A DNA stretch of 51,492 nucleotides, taken from positions 1 through 51,492 of the forward strand of contig CAKTXR010000017.1 of NCBI GenBank assembly GCA_934631025.1, read 5' to 3'. Below the pieces are notes generated by a model. The model was not told the DNA's origin, ran no database searches, and saw only the letters and a program-made list of their open reading frames with translations. Below, piece after piece: positions 32,580 to 40,277 of the stretch (positions are counted from its first letter, which is position 1; each line of letters begins with the position of its first letter). Source of the DNA: an uncultured Clostridia bacterium. GTDB taxonomy: Bacteria > Bacillota > Clostridia > Christensenellales > Aristaeellaceae. Made by a program: the position numbers and the translations under genes.

Positions 32580-34994
32580 TCAGATCACGATGTTGACCAG
32601 ACGGCCGGGCACGAAGATCAGCTTCTTGACCGGCTTGTCGCCGACCAGCTTCTTCACCTCGTCGCAGGCCATGAAGTAGTCGCTCGCGTTCTCGCGGGTC
32701 AGGTCGGCCGGCACGTTGATGCGGGCGCGCACCTTGCCGCAGATTTGCAGCGCGACCTCGACGGTGCTCTTGACCAGCGCGGCGGGGTCGTATTCCGGCC
32801 AGGGCGTGCGCACCAGCTCGGGGCCGAAGCCGCACATCTGGTTGATCTCCTCGGTGATATGCGGGGCGACCGGATTGAGCAGCTGGATGAGGATCTTCAT
32901 CTCGCCGCGGGTAATGTTGCCCTTGGTGTAGAAGGCGTTGACCAGACTCATCATGGCGGCGATGGCGGTGTTGAACTTCATGCGCTCGTAGTCCTCGCCC
33001 ACCTTCTTGATGCAGGCGTTGACGTCGTAGGCCATGTCCTGGCTCACGCCTTCCTCGTCGGTCATGATTTCCATCAGCCGCCATACGCGGTCGAGGAAGC
33101 GGCGGCAGCCGCGCGCGCCCTCGGTCGACCACGGAATGGCCTGATCGAACGCGCCCATGAACATCTCGTACAGGCGGAAGGCGTCCGCGCCCAGCTCGTC
33201 TACAACGTCGTCGGGATTGATGACGTTGCCGCGGGACTTGGACATCTTTTCGCCGTTCGCGCCCAGAATCATGCCGTGGCTGGTGCGCTTCTTGTAGGGT
33301 TCGGGCGTGGGAACGACGCCGATGTCGTACAGGAAGCGATGCCAGAAGCGGCTGTAGAGCAGATGCAGCGTGGTGTGCTCCATGCCGCCGTTGTACCAGT
33401 CGACCGGCAGCCAGTAGCGCAGCTGATCCATCGCGGCCAGCTCGTTATCGTTGTGCGGATCGATATAGCGCAGGAAGTACCAGCTGGAGCCGGCCCACTG
33501 CGGCATGGTGTCGGTCTCGCGTCTGGCGGGGCCGCCGCAGTGCGGGCAGGTGGTGTTGACCCAGTCGGTCATGGTGGACAGCGGCGATTCGCCGTCGTCG
33601 GTCGGCTCGTAGTGCTCAACCTCGGGCAGCGTCACGGGCAGCTGCTCGAAGGGCACCGGCACCCAGCCGCACTTTTCGCACTTGACCAGCGGGATCGGCT
33701 CGCCCCAGTAGCGCTGGCGGCTGAACACCCAGTCGCGCAGCTTGAAGTTGACCTTGCGCTCGCCCAGTCCCTTTTCGGTGAGCCATTCGATGATGCTCTT
33801 CTTGGCCTCGGCGACGGTCTTGCCGTCCAGGAAGCCGGAATTGACCATCACGCCGTCGCTGATGTCGGTGTAGGGCTCGTTGGCGATGTCGCCGCCGGCC
33901 ACGACCTCGACCATGGGGATTCCGAACTTCCTGGCGAAGGCGTAGTCGCGCTCGTCGTGGGCGGGCACGGCCATGATCGCGCCGGTGCCGTAGCCCATCA
34001 GCACATAGTCGGACACCCACACGGGGATCTCCTTACCGTTGACCGGATTGATCGCCTTGAGGCCCGCGATGCACACGCCGGTCTTGTCCTTGTTCAGCTC
34101 AGTGCGCTCAAAGTCGGATTTGCGCGCGGCGGCGGCGCGGTATTCGGCGATTTCGTCGTAGTTGGAGATCACGTCTTTGCGCTGCTCGAGCAGGGGATGC
34201 TCGGGCGAGATGACCATGTAGGTCGCGCCGAAGAGCGTGTCGGGGCGGGTGGTGTAGATGCGCAGCTTGTCGCCGGTGGTCAGCGTGAAGTCGACCTCGG
34301 CGCCCTCGCTGCGGCCGATCCAGTTACGCTGCTGAATCTTGACCTTCTCGATGAAGTCCACGTCGTCCAGCCCGTCGAGCAGCTTCTGGGCGTAGGCGGT
34401 GATTTTGAGCATCCACTGGCTCTTGACCTTGCGCACGACCTCGCTGCCGCAGCGCTCGCACACGCCGTTGACGACCTCTTCGTTGGCCAGGCCGCACTTG
34501 CAGCTGGTACACCAGTTGATGGGCATTTCCGCCTTGTAGGCCAGGCTGTGCTCGAACAGCTTGAGGAAGATCCACTGCGTCCACTTGTAGTATTTGGGAT
34601 CGGTGGTGTTGATCTCGCGGGTGTAGTCGAAGGAGAAGCCCAGCCGCTTGAGCTGTTCGCGGAAGTGATCGATGTTCTGTCTGGTCACGACTGCGGGATG
34701 GACGTGATTCTTAATGGCGAAGTTCTCCGTCGGCAGGCCGAAGGCGTCGTAGCCCATGGGGTTGAGCACGTTGTAGCCCTCCATGCGGCGCTTGCGGGCG
34801 ATGATGTCCATGGCCGTGTTGGAGCGCGGATGGCCGACGTGCAGGCCCTGTCCGGAGGGATAGGGGAACTCGATCAGCGGATAGAATTTCGGCTTGGAAT
34901 GATCGGCTTCGGCGTTCAGCGTGCCGGTCTCGTCCCAGTGCTTCTGCCACCTGGCTTCGATTTGCGCGGGATTGTACTGAGGAATGTCCTTCAT
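32580..34994 (-). CDS. leuS: Leucyl-tRNA synthetase
   Basis: An 804-residue class I aminoacyl-tRNA synthetase that charges tRNA-Leu. H-V-G-H (HIGH signature) is at 52-55, and K-M-S-K-S near 583. A zinc-ribbon-like module with C-T-S-C and C-E-R-C lies near 160-180. The CP1 editing domain spans roughly 220-420, including T-T-R-P-D-T-L-F-G near 248 and the D-E-R-D motif near 340 that binds the mischarged amino acid. The anticodon-binding helical domain and a C-terminal domain complete it. ATG 34994 with AAGGAG upstream matches the family start (M-K-D-I-P-Q-Y). A T-box leader precedes it, so expression rises when tRNA-Leu is uncharged. Confidence 0.97.
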   Translation of the reverse strand: MKDIPQYNPAQIEARWQKHWDETGTLNAEADHSKPKFYPLIEFPYPSGQGLHVGHPRSNTAMDIIARKRRMEGYNVLNPMGYDAFGLPTENFAIKNHVHPAVVTRQNIDHFREQLKRLGFSFDYTREINTTDPKYYKWTQWIFLKLFEHSLAYKAEMPINWCTSCKCGLANEEVVNGVCERCGSEVVRKVKSQWMLKITAYAQKLLDGLDDVDFIEKVKIQQRNWIGRSEGAEVDFTLTTGDKLRIYTTRPDTLFGATYMVISPEHPLLEQRKDVISNYDEIAEYRAAAARKSDFERTELNKDKTGVCIAGLKAINPVNGKEIPVWVSDYVLMGYGTGAIMAVPAHDERDYAFARKFGIPMVEVVAGGDIANEPYTDISDGVMVNSGFLDGKTVAEAKKSIIEWLTEKGLGERKVNFKLRDWVFSRQRYWGEPIPLVKCEKCGWVPVPFEQLPVTLPEVEHYEPTDDGESPLSTMTDWVNTTCPHCGGPARRETDTMPQWAGSSWYFLRYIDPHNDNELAAMDQLRYWLPVDWYNGGMEHTTLHLLYSRFWHRFLYDIGVVPTPEPYKKRTSHGMILGANGEKMSKSRGNVINPDDVVDELGADAFRLYEMFMGAFDQAIPWSTEGARGCRRFLDRVWRLMEIMTDEEGVSQDMAYDVNACIKKVGEDYERMKFNTAIAAMMSLVNAFYTKGNITRGEMKILIQLLNPVAPHITEEINQMCGFGPELVRTPWPEYDPAALVKSTVEVALQICGKVRARINVPADLTRENASDYFMACDEVKKLVGDKPVKKLIFVPGRLVNIVI

Positions 34995-35014
34995 GGCGAT
35001 TAACTCCTTCTTGC

Positions 35015-35267
35015 AAAAAAATAAGCGGCTTCCATTCTCATCAGAGACGGAAGGCGCTGCCTTTCGCGGTACCACTCTTGTTGACCGTCTCTCCAAAATA
35101 TCGGAGAGAACAGTCCGCTTTGCACTCTGTAACGGGAGCGCCCGCCCTTTTTTGGAAGGGAAGCTCGGGAACGAGTTCGGCGATTGCGCGCGCCGTTTTG
35201 CACCGGCCAACGGCTCTCTGTGTGCTCCGCAAATCCGCCTATTGCTTTCCGTCAAAGCTCATATACA
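35015..35267 (-). promoter_or_regulatory. T-box leader of leuS
   Basis: The T-box core AGAGTGGTACCGCG is present (35078-35065, minus sense). A terminator follows: GCGCCTTCC (35057-35049) pairs with GGAAGCCGC (35033-35025, one mismatch), then TTATTTTTTT. An AGAGA element (near 35218) and a candidate specifier GAA-CUC (CUC at 35175-35173, a leucine codon) lie upstream in Stem I. Uncharged tRNA-Leu should stabilise the antiterminator and allow leuS transcription. Confidence 0.92.
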
Positions 35268-35273
35268 AGTGTT

Positions 35274-35303
35274 ATTATAGCCTTTTCAGCCTGCGTTTGT
35301 CAA
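35274..35303 (-). promoter_or_regulatory. Sigma-A promoter of leuS T-box transcript
   Basis: Minus-strand TTGACA (35303-35298), 18-bp spacer, TATAAT (35279-35274). Start near 35267 gives a leader of about 270 nt. Confidence 0.85.
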
Positions 35304-35399
35304 TGATTTTCGCTTATCACGCCAAACTTTAATGATATGTCCGGCAGGACGGCACATATATAGGGAATATTAAGTCTTTATATGTTCATGGCGCGCGCC

Positions 35400-35428
35400 T
35401 TGCGCCTTCTGTTCGGGCGTGATACAAT
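35400..35428 (+). promoter_or_regulatory. Candidate promoter of histidine kinase gene
   Basis: TTGCGC at 35400-35405, 17-bp spacer, TACAAT at 35423-35428, about 35 bp before the start codon. Confidence 0.5.
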
Positions 35429-35461
35429 CAAAAGGAATTATGTCCGAAGGGAGAGTGCGCC

Positions 35462-36367
35462 ATGACGCGTCCCGCGCGCCGCTTTGTCAATCTGAAAAAG
35501 GCGGTGATATACACCGTCGTTATCAATATGCTGCAAATCGCCGGCTCGATCACCGTGGCGGTCATGTCGCTCATCACCGGCGGCCACGCCTTCATCGGCC
35601 TGCCCGAGCAGGTGCTTCTGTGTACCATGACGCTGCTGGTCTCCTGGGGCGCCGTGCTGGACATCCGCGAGGCGTTTTCGGCGCGCAAGATTGCCAGCGA
35701 CGCGGATATGCTCCAGGACGCTTACGCGCAGCTCGAGGACTTAAACGGCACGCTGCGCGCTCAGCGGCACGACTTCATGAACCATCTGCAGGTGGTGTTC
35801 AGCCTGCTCGAGCTGGAGGATTATAAGGAAGCGTCCGACTACATCGAGCGCGTTTACGGCGATATTCGCCGCGTCAGCCGCACACTCAAGACGGCGCATC
35901 CGGCGATCAACGCGCTGCTGGCCGCCAAGGTGAGCGACTGCGAGGCGCGCGGCGTTCACGTCGATTTGCAAATTGAATCGCCCTGGATCGATCTGCCTGT
36001 GGAAAGCTGGGAGATGTGCCGCGTGCTGGGCAATCTCATCGACAACGCCATGGACGCGATGAAGGACACGCCTGAGCCGCGCCTGCTCATCCGCCTGAGC
36101 GAATCGGTGCAGAGCTATACCTTCGCCATCGCCAACAACGGCCCGATGATCCAGCCCTCCATTGCCGAGCGCATATTCCAGCGCGGCTTTTCCACCAAGG
36201 GCGAGGGGCGCGGCATGGGGCTGTCCATCGTGCGCGGCATCATGGAAAGCGGCGGCGGGAAGCTGACGCTCACCTCCGACGAGAAGGAAACGCGTTTTGA
36301 AGGCATGCTGCCAAAACCCATCGCCGCGCCGCAGGTTCTGGCCGAATCGGAAGGCGAAAAGGCGTGA
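35462..36367 (+). CDS. Orphan sensor histidine kinase, Spo0B/CitA-type
   Basis: A 301-residue membrane histidine kinase with two predicted spans (about 13-37 and 48-66) and almost no external sensing domain. The phosphorylated His is in Q-R-H-D-F-M-N-H near 103, the Spo0B-type H-box found in citrate/malate and quorum-type kinases. The ATPase domain has N-L-I-D-N-A-M-D-A near 190 (N box) and G-R-G-M-G-L-S-I-V near 250 (G2). GGGAGA precedes the ATG. No response regulator gene is adjacent: the flanking genes are leuS (divergent) and a peptidoglycan-binding exoprotein with its own promoter. The partner must be encoded elsewhere; the stimulus is unknown. Confidence 0.85.
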   Translation: MTRPARRFVNLKKAVIYTVVINMLQIAGSITVAVMSLITGGHAFIGLPEQVLLCTMTLLVSWGAVLDIREAFSARKIASDADMLQDAYAQLEDLNGTLRAQRHDFMNHLQVVFSLLELEDYKEASDYIERVYGDIRRVSRTLKTAHPAINALLAAKVSDCEARGVHVDLQIESPWIDLPVESWEMCRVLGNLIDNAMDAMKDTPEPRLLIRLSESVQSYTFAIANNGPMIQPSIAERIFQRGFSTKGEGRGMGLSIVRGIMESGGGKLTLTSDEKETRFEGMLPKPIAAPQVLAESEGEKA

Positions 36368-36435
36368 CCGCGATGAAAAACAACGTCTTTTGGTGCGGAG
36401 TTTAACGCCCGATTCGCAAAATGATTGCCGGAGTG

Positions 36436-36482
36436 TGACACTGAAACTTGACACTGTAACGATTCTGTCATATAATGTCAAG
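36436..36482 (+). promoter_or_regulatory. Consensus promoter with direct and inverted repeats
   Basis: TTGACA at 36448-36453, 17-bp spacer, TATAAT at 36471-36476. TGACACTG occurs twice (36436-36443 and 36449-36456), and CTTGACA (36447-36453) is mirrored by TGTCAAG (36476-36482), bracketing the promoter. This could be an operator for a dimeric regulator. Confidence 0.75.
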
Positions 36483-36573
36483 GTGATATGCTGTTCAATC
36501 GGAAAAATGCGCCTGCCGAAACCCGGCTTTCGGCGCGTTCATCCAAGCGACAAAATGAAAGAAGGTGTATTCT

Positions 36574-39243
36574 GTGAAGAACAGAAAAGCCGCGCGCATA
36601 TTGTCCATACTGCTGTGCCTGGCGATGCTGCTGACCCTGCCCGTCTCGGCCGAGAGCGTCGACGGGACGTATACGGAGCTGAAATACGGCATGAGGGACA
36701 GCGACGACGTGCGCGCCATGCAGACGCGTCTGCGCGAGCTGGGCTATATGTCGGCCTACCCGTCGGGCGGATATTTTGACGACACCGCCAGGGCCGTCGC
36801 CGATTTCCAGGCGGCCTCCGGCTTTAGAACCAACAAAAAGACCGCCTCCCCCGAAATGCTGGCGCTGCTCTTTTCCGACAAGGCGGTCGCCAAGAACGGA
36901 ACCGTAACGCCCGCCGATACGCCCGCGCCCGCGCCTACGGCTGATCCGACGGCCAGACCCGCGCAGACCGACGCGCCGGCTTCCTATTCGACGCTGACCT
37001 ACGGCACGCGCAGCAGCAGCGCCGTTCGCGCCATGCAGGATCGCCTGCGCGCGCTGGGCTACATGTCCTGCGATTCGACCGGAGGATACTGGGGCGAGAC
37101 GGCGAAGGCTGTCGCCGATTTCCAGGCGGCTGCCGGACTGAAGGTGGACAAGAACACCGCGTCCGCCGAGATGCAGCGGCTGCTCTTCTCGGATAAAGCG
37201 CCGTCCAAGGGCGGCAATACGCCTGAACCCACCGCGACGCCCACCCCTGCGCCCACGGAGCCCGATGCGCCCGTTGAGCCGACAAGTGCGCCCACGAACG
37301 CGCCCTCGGCCTATACCGAGCTGCGCGCCAACACCTCGAGCGAGGCGATCCGCGCCATGCAGGCTCGTCTCAAGGCACTGGGCTATCTGATGGCCAATCC
37401 CAGCGGCGGCTATTATTCCGCGACGATTTCCGCCGTGGAGGCCTTCCAGAAAGCGGCGGGGCTGAAGGTTCAGGGCAAGGTGGCCACGGTGGAGATGCAG
37501 CAGATGCTCTTCTCCTCGTCCGCGCCCAGCGCGTATGCCGGCGCGGCCGAATACGCCGACCTGTCCTATGGAACGTCTGGCAGCGATCAGGTGCGCCTGA
37601 TGCAGCGCCGCCTGAGCAATCTGGGCTATTTCAGCGGCACGGCCACCGGCAATTACTATTCCGCCACGCAGCGCGCCGTTTCGGCGTTCATGGCGGCGGT
37701 CGGCCTGAGCGGCAACGGCAAGACCGCGACCGCCGCGATGCTGAAGATCCTCTATTCCGCGGGCGCGCCGGCCAAGGGCGAGAGCTACAATCCCGATCCC
37801 ACCGCCGCCCCGATCGTGACCCCCGCGCCGGACACGACGACTCCCGCGCCCTCGCAGGAGCCGACGCCCACGCCGGTTCCCGTGGTTTACGGCGAGCTGA
37901 AGTACGGCGTGAGCGGCAATGAAGCCGTGCGCAGCATGCAGGATCGCCTGCGCGCGCTGGGCTATATGAGCTGCGCGTCCACCGGCGGCTATTACACGCA
38001 GACGCGCCGGGCCATTCAATCCTTCCTTGAAGCGTGCTATATGAGCGGCGACGGCCGCACGGCGACGGCTGAGATGCAGGAGCTGCTCTTCTCGGACAGA
38101 GCGCCCAAATACGGCGACAAGCTGATCACAGCTTCTCCCTCGCCCGAGGTTACGCCCGATCCCACCGCGTCGGCTGAGCCGACCGCTGAGCCGACGCTCG
38201 CGCCCGCCGACAGCTACACCGCGCTGACCTACGGCATGTCGAAAAACGACGCGGTCATGGCCGCGCAGGCCCGCCTGAAAGAGCTGGGCTTCATGAGCTG
38301 CGCGCCCACCGGCAACTACTATTCGCTGACCGTGGACGCGGTCAAGGCGTTCCAGAAGTACGCCTATCTGCCGGTCGACGGCAAGGTCATCAGCGTCGAA
38401 ATGCAGCAGATACTCTTCTACACGGGCGATCTGGCCAAGCTGATCGAGGAGCGCAAAAACGCTCAGAGCGACTACAGCAAGGCGCGCACCGACATCACAA
38501 TGAAGGTCGGCTCAACCGGCGAGCAGGTGGTCTACATGACCCGCCGCCTGAAGGAACTGGGCTATCTCACCGGCAGCGAGACCGACGTCTACAGCAGCTC
38601 TGTGGCCGAGGCTGTGCGCTGGTTCCAGAATTCGAATGCGCTGAGCGCGGATGGCATCGCCGGCCCTGCGACGCTCACGAAGCTCTATTCCGACAAGGCG
38701 CTCGACGCGAGCGGCAGCATGACCGGCAACGACGACAAGCCGGTCAAGGTGGACGGCACGCCCGTCAAGCCGGCGCTCAGCGCGGTCAAGAACGTGGATT
38801 TCTTCTCCAGCGAGGGAGACAAGTATTTCAACCGCAAGACCGGCGCGTTCCGCGACGGCGCGTACGCCATAGTGACCGACGTGGCCACGGGCATCAGCTA
38901 TCGCGTCAAGCGCGTGGGCGGCTACAACCACACAGACGTTGAGCCGGCGACGGCGTTCGACACATGGCAGATGTACCGCATATACGGCGAGGAATGGGCG
39001 TGGACGCGCCACGCCGTGCTGGTGACGCTCTCCGACGGCACCACGCTGGCCGGTTCCGCCAACGGAATGCCCCACGGCGGGAGCCACATAGACGGCAACA
39101 ACATGAACGGCCACACCTGCATCCACTTCCTCAACAGCCGCACGCACGGCACGGACAAGGTGGACGCGGCGCATCAGTCGGCTATCAGGACGGCGGCCAG
39201 TTGCAGCGTCAGCAGCGTTCAGGCCAAGGTCAACGCGCAGTAA
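36574..39243 (+). CDS. Secreted protein with seven peptidoglycan-binding repeats and a C-terminal His/Cys domain
   Basis: An 889-residue exported protein. A signal peptide (K-N-R-K-A-A-R then a hydrophobic core to A-E near 24) leads to seven peptidoglycan-binding-1 type repeats of about 75 residues, each opening Y-x-x-L-x-Y-G, then V-R-x-M-Q-x-R-L-x-x-L-G-Y and later A-V-x-x-F-Q. The first six are joined by T-P-A-P-T linkers. The last ~150 residues are a distinct domain with W-x-W-x-R near 808, N-G-M-P-H-G-G-S-H near 832 and H-T-C-I-H-F-L-N-S-R-T-H-G near 848. This His/Cys cluster recalls, without matching, the L,D-transpeptidase S-H-G-C motif. The start is taken as GTG 36574, eight bases after AAAGAAGG. 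Likely cell-wall associated; the C-terminal activity is unknown. Confidence 0.85.
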   Translation: MKNRKAARILSILLCLAMLLTLPVSAESVDGTYTELKYGMRDSDDVRAMQTRLRELGYMSAYPSGGYFDDTARAVADFQAASGFRTNKKTASPEMLALLFSDKAVAKNGTVTPADTPAPAPTADPTARPAQTDAPASYSTLTYGTRSSSAVRAMQDRLRALGYMSCDSTGGYWGETAKAVADFQAAAGLKVDKNTASAEMQRLLFSDKAPSKGGNTPEPTATPTPAPTEPDAPVEPTSAPTNAPSAYTELRANTSSEAIRAMQARLKALGYLMANPSGGYYSATISAVEAFQKAAGLKVQGKVATVEMQQMLFSSSAPSAYAGAAEYADLSYGTSGSDQVRLMQRRLSNLGYFSGTATGNYYSATQRAVSAFMAAVGLSGNGKTATAAMLKILYSAGAPAKGESYNPDPTAAPIVTPAPDTTTPAPSQEPTPTPVPVVYGELKYGVSGNEAVRSMQDRLRALGYMSCASTGGYYTQTRRAIQSFLEACYMSGDGRTATAEMQELLFSDRAPKYGDKLITASPSPEVTPDPTASAEPTAEPTLAPADSYTALTYGMSKNDAVMAAQARLKELGFMSCAPTGNYYSLTVDAVKAFQKYAYLPVDGKVISVEMQQILFYTGDLAKLIEERKNAQSDYSKARTDITMKVGSTGEQVVYMTRRLKELGYLTGSETDVYSSSVAEAVRWFQNSNALSADGIAGPATLTKLYSDKALDASGSMTGNDDKPVKVDGTPVKPALSAVKNVDFFSSEGDKYFNRKTGAFRDGAYAIVTDVATGISYRVKRVGGYNHTDVEPATAFDTWQMYRIYGEEWAWTRHAVLVTLSDGTTLAGSANGMPHGGSHIDGNNMNGHTCIHFLNSRTHGTDKVDAAHQSAIRTAASCSVSSVQAKVNAQ

Positions 39244-39264
39244 TCGCAATTTAATCGTCAAACG

Positions 39265-39296
39265 GCGTCGCTCGGATTCGGGCGGCGCTGTTTTTT
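39265..39296 (+). terminator. Intrinsic terminator of peptidoglycan-binding exoprotein gene
   Basis: Ten-bp stem (39265-39274 with 39279-39288, two G-U pairs), loop GATT, followed by TGTTTTTT. Confidence 0.85.
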
Positions 39297-39303
39297 GCGC
39301 GCG

Positions 39304-39332
39304 TTGCAATTTGGGCGGCTTTGCGCTATAAT
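39304..39332 (+). promoter_or_regulatory. Sigma-A promoter of leader peptide-GNAT transcript
   Basis: TTGCAA at 39304-39309, 17-bp spacer, TATAAT at 39327-39332, placed about 50 bp before the short leader frame. Confidence 0.75.
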
Positions 39333-39381
39333 ATCATAATCAGGCGCGGCCTGAAATTTTATTTAAAGGGAGTAACGTCGT

Positions 39382-39417
39382 ATGAAGAAAACCATTGCAT
39401 GGGAGATTGCTTTGTAA
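39382..39417 (+). CDS. Candidate 11-residue leader peptide
   Basis: An ATG-to-TAA frame reads MKKTIAWEIAL, with AAAGGGAG at 39365-39372, nine bases ahead. It follows a good promoter and ends one base before a hairpin that can interact with the GNAT ribosome site. The placement matches leader peptides of translational attenuators (for example those ahead of erm and cat genes). Alternative: a chance frame in a 5' leader. Confidence 0.5.
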   Translation: MKKTIAWEIAL

Positions 39418-39485
39418 GCGGGAGGTTTGTGGGTTCATTCACAGACGCAGACCTCCTGCATGACTGATCGACAATTTTCAGGAGG
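39418..39485 (+). promoter_or_regulatory. Candidate attenuator: alternative hairpins over GNAT ribosome site
   Basis: Segment 1 (GCGGGAGGT, 39418-39426) pairs with segment 2 (ACCTCCTGC, 39451-39459), extended by TGTG/CACA inside. Segment 2 also pairs perfectly over 7 bp (CCTCCTG, 39452-39458) with the GNAT ribosome site CAGGAGG (39479-39485). The two pairings exclude each other. No T-run follows, so this is not a terminator. Confidence 0.55.
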
Positions 39486-39492
39486 AAAAGCA

Positions 39493-40149
39493 ATGAACAG
39501 CAATAGACCCGTTATCAGGCTTGAAACCCCAGACGATTACCGCGCGGTCGAAAATCTGACCCGAGAGGCGTTCTGGAATCAGTGTGTTCCCGGCTGCGAC
39601 GAGCATTACCTTGTGCATACGATGCGCAATCACCCTGATTTTGTTCCGGAGCTGGCCTTCGTTCTGGAGAGGAACGGCGAGATCGTCGGCAATATTATGT
39701 ACACGAAAGCCAAACTCGTCGACGGAGACGGCTATGAGAAGCCGTGCCTGACCTTCGGCCCGATCAGCGTCGCGCCGGCGCATCAGCGCAGGGGATACGG
39801 CAAAATGCTGATCGAGCATTCCTTGGGCGTGGCCGCGGAGATGGGCTATGAGGTCGTCGTCATTTTCGGCAATCCCGACAACTATGTCGCCCGAGGATTT
39901 AAGAGCAGCCGGAAATACAATGTCTGCCTTGAGGGCGATCGTTTTCCAGCGGCACTATTGGTGAAAGAACTCAAGGACGGCGCTCTCGACGGCAGACGGT
40001 GGTATTTCCACGAAAGCTCCTTTGGCGATGCCTGCGCCGATGAAGAGGCCGCAGCTGCCTTTGACGCGACATTCCCGCTCAAGGAGAAGCGCTGGCAGCC
40101 CAGTCAGGAGGAATTCTACATTCACAGCCACTCGAGCATAGACCGCTGA
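39493..40149 (+). CDS. GNAT family N-acetyltransferase
   Basis: A 218-residue cytosolic acetyl-CoA-dependent acetyltransferase. The fold begins with a beta strand and V-E-N-L-T-R-E-A-F-W helix near 15. The cofactor motif is V-A-P-A-H-Q-R-R-G-Y-G-K-M-L near 95-108 (the R-G-x-G-K/A pyrophosphate loop), and F-G-N-P-D-N-Y-V-A-R-G-F near 126-137 is the common YhbS-like signature. Substrate unknown. CAGGAGG lies seven bases before ATG 39493; upstream in-frame starts are not supported. The unusual leader suggests control at translation, as for resistance genes, so a role in modifying a toxic compound is possible but unproven. Confidence 0.88.
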   Translation: MNSNRPVIRLETPDDYRAVENLTREAFWNQCVPGCDEHYLVHTMRNHPDFVPELAFVLERNGEIVGNIMYTKAKLVDGDGYEKPCLTFGPISVAPAHQRRGYGKMLIEHSLGVAAEMGYEVVVIFGNPDNYVARGFKSSRKYNVCLEGDRFPAALLVKELKDGALDGRRWYFHESSFGDACADEEAAAAFDATFPLKEKRWQPSQEEFYIHSHSSIDR

Positions 40150-40216
40150 TAAAAAGCAGGCGCGTCGAGATGCGGCATAACGGACTGCCGGTCGAGCGCA
40201 CTCTAAACGCAAAAGC

Positions 40217-40251
40217 GCGCCCCGTCTTTTCATGATGAAAGGACGGGGCGC
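40217..40251. terminator. Bidirectional terminator between convergent genes
   Basis: Fourteen-bp stem GCGCCCCGTC.../...GACGGGGCGC (40217-40230 with 40238-40251). It separates the plus-strand GNAT gene and the minus-strand dehydrogenase; short T-runs occur on both sides. Confidence 0.75.
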
Positions 40252-40277
40252 TTGCTTATGCTGCTTTTGCTGGGCGA

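Noticed and set aside
32478..35003. 841-codon open frame antisense to leuS
   Set aside because: Shadow of leuS codon use; the sense protein has HIGH and KMSKS motifs and a T-box leader.
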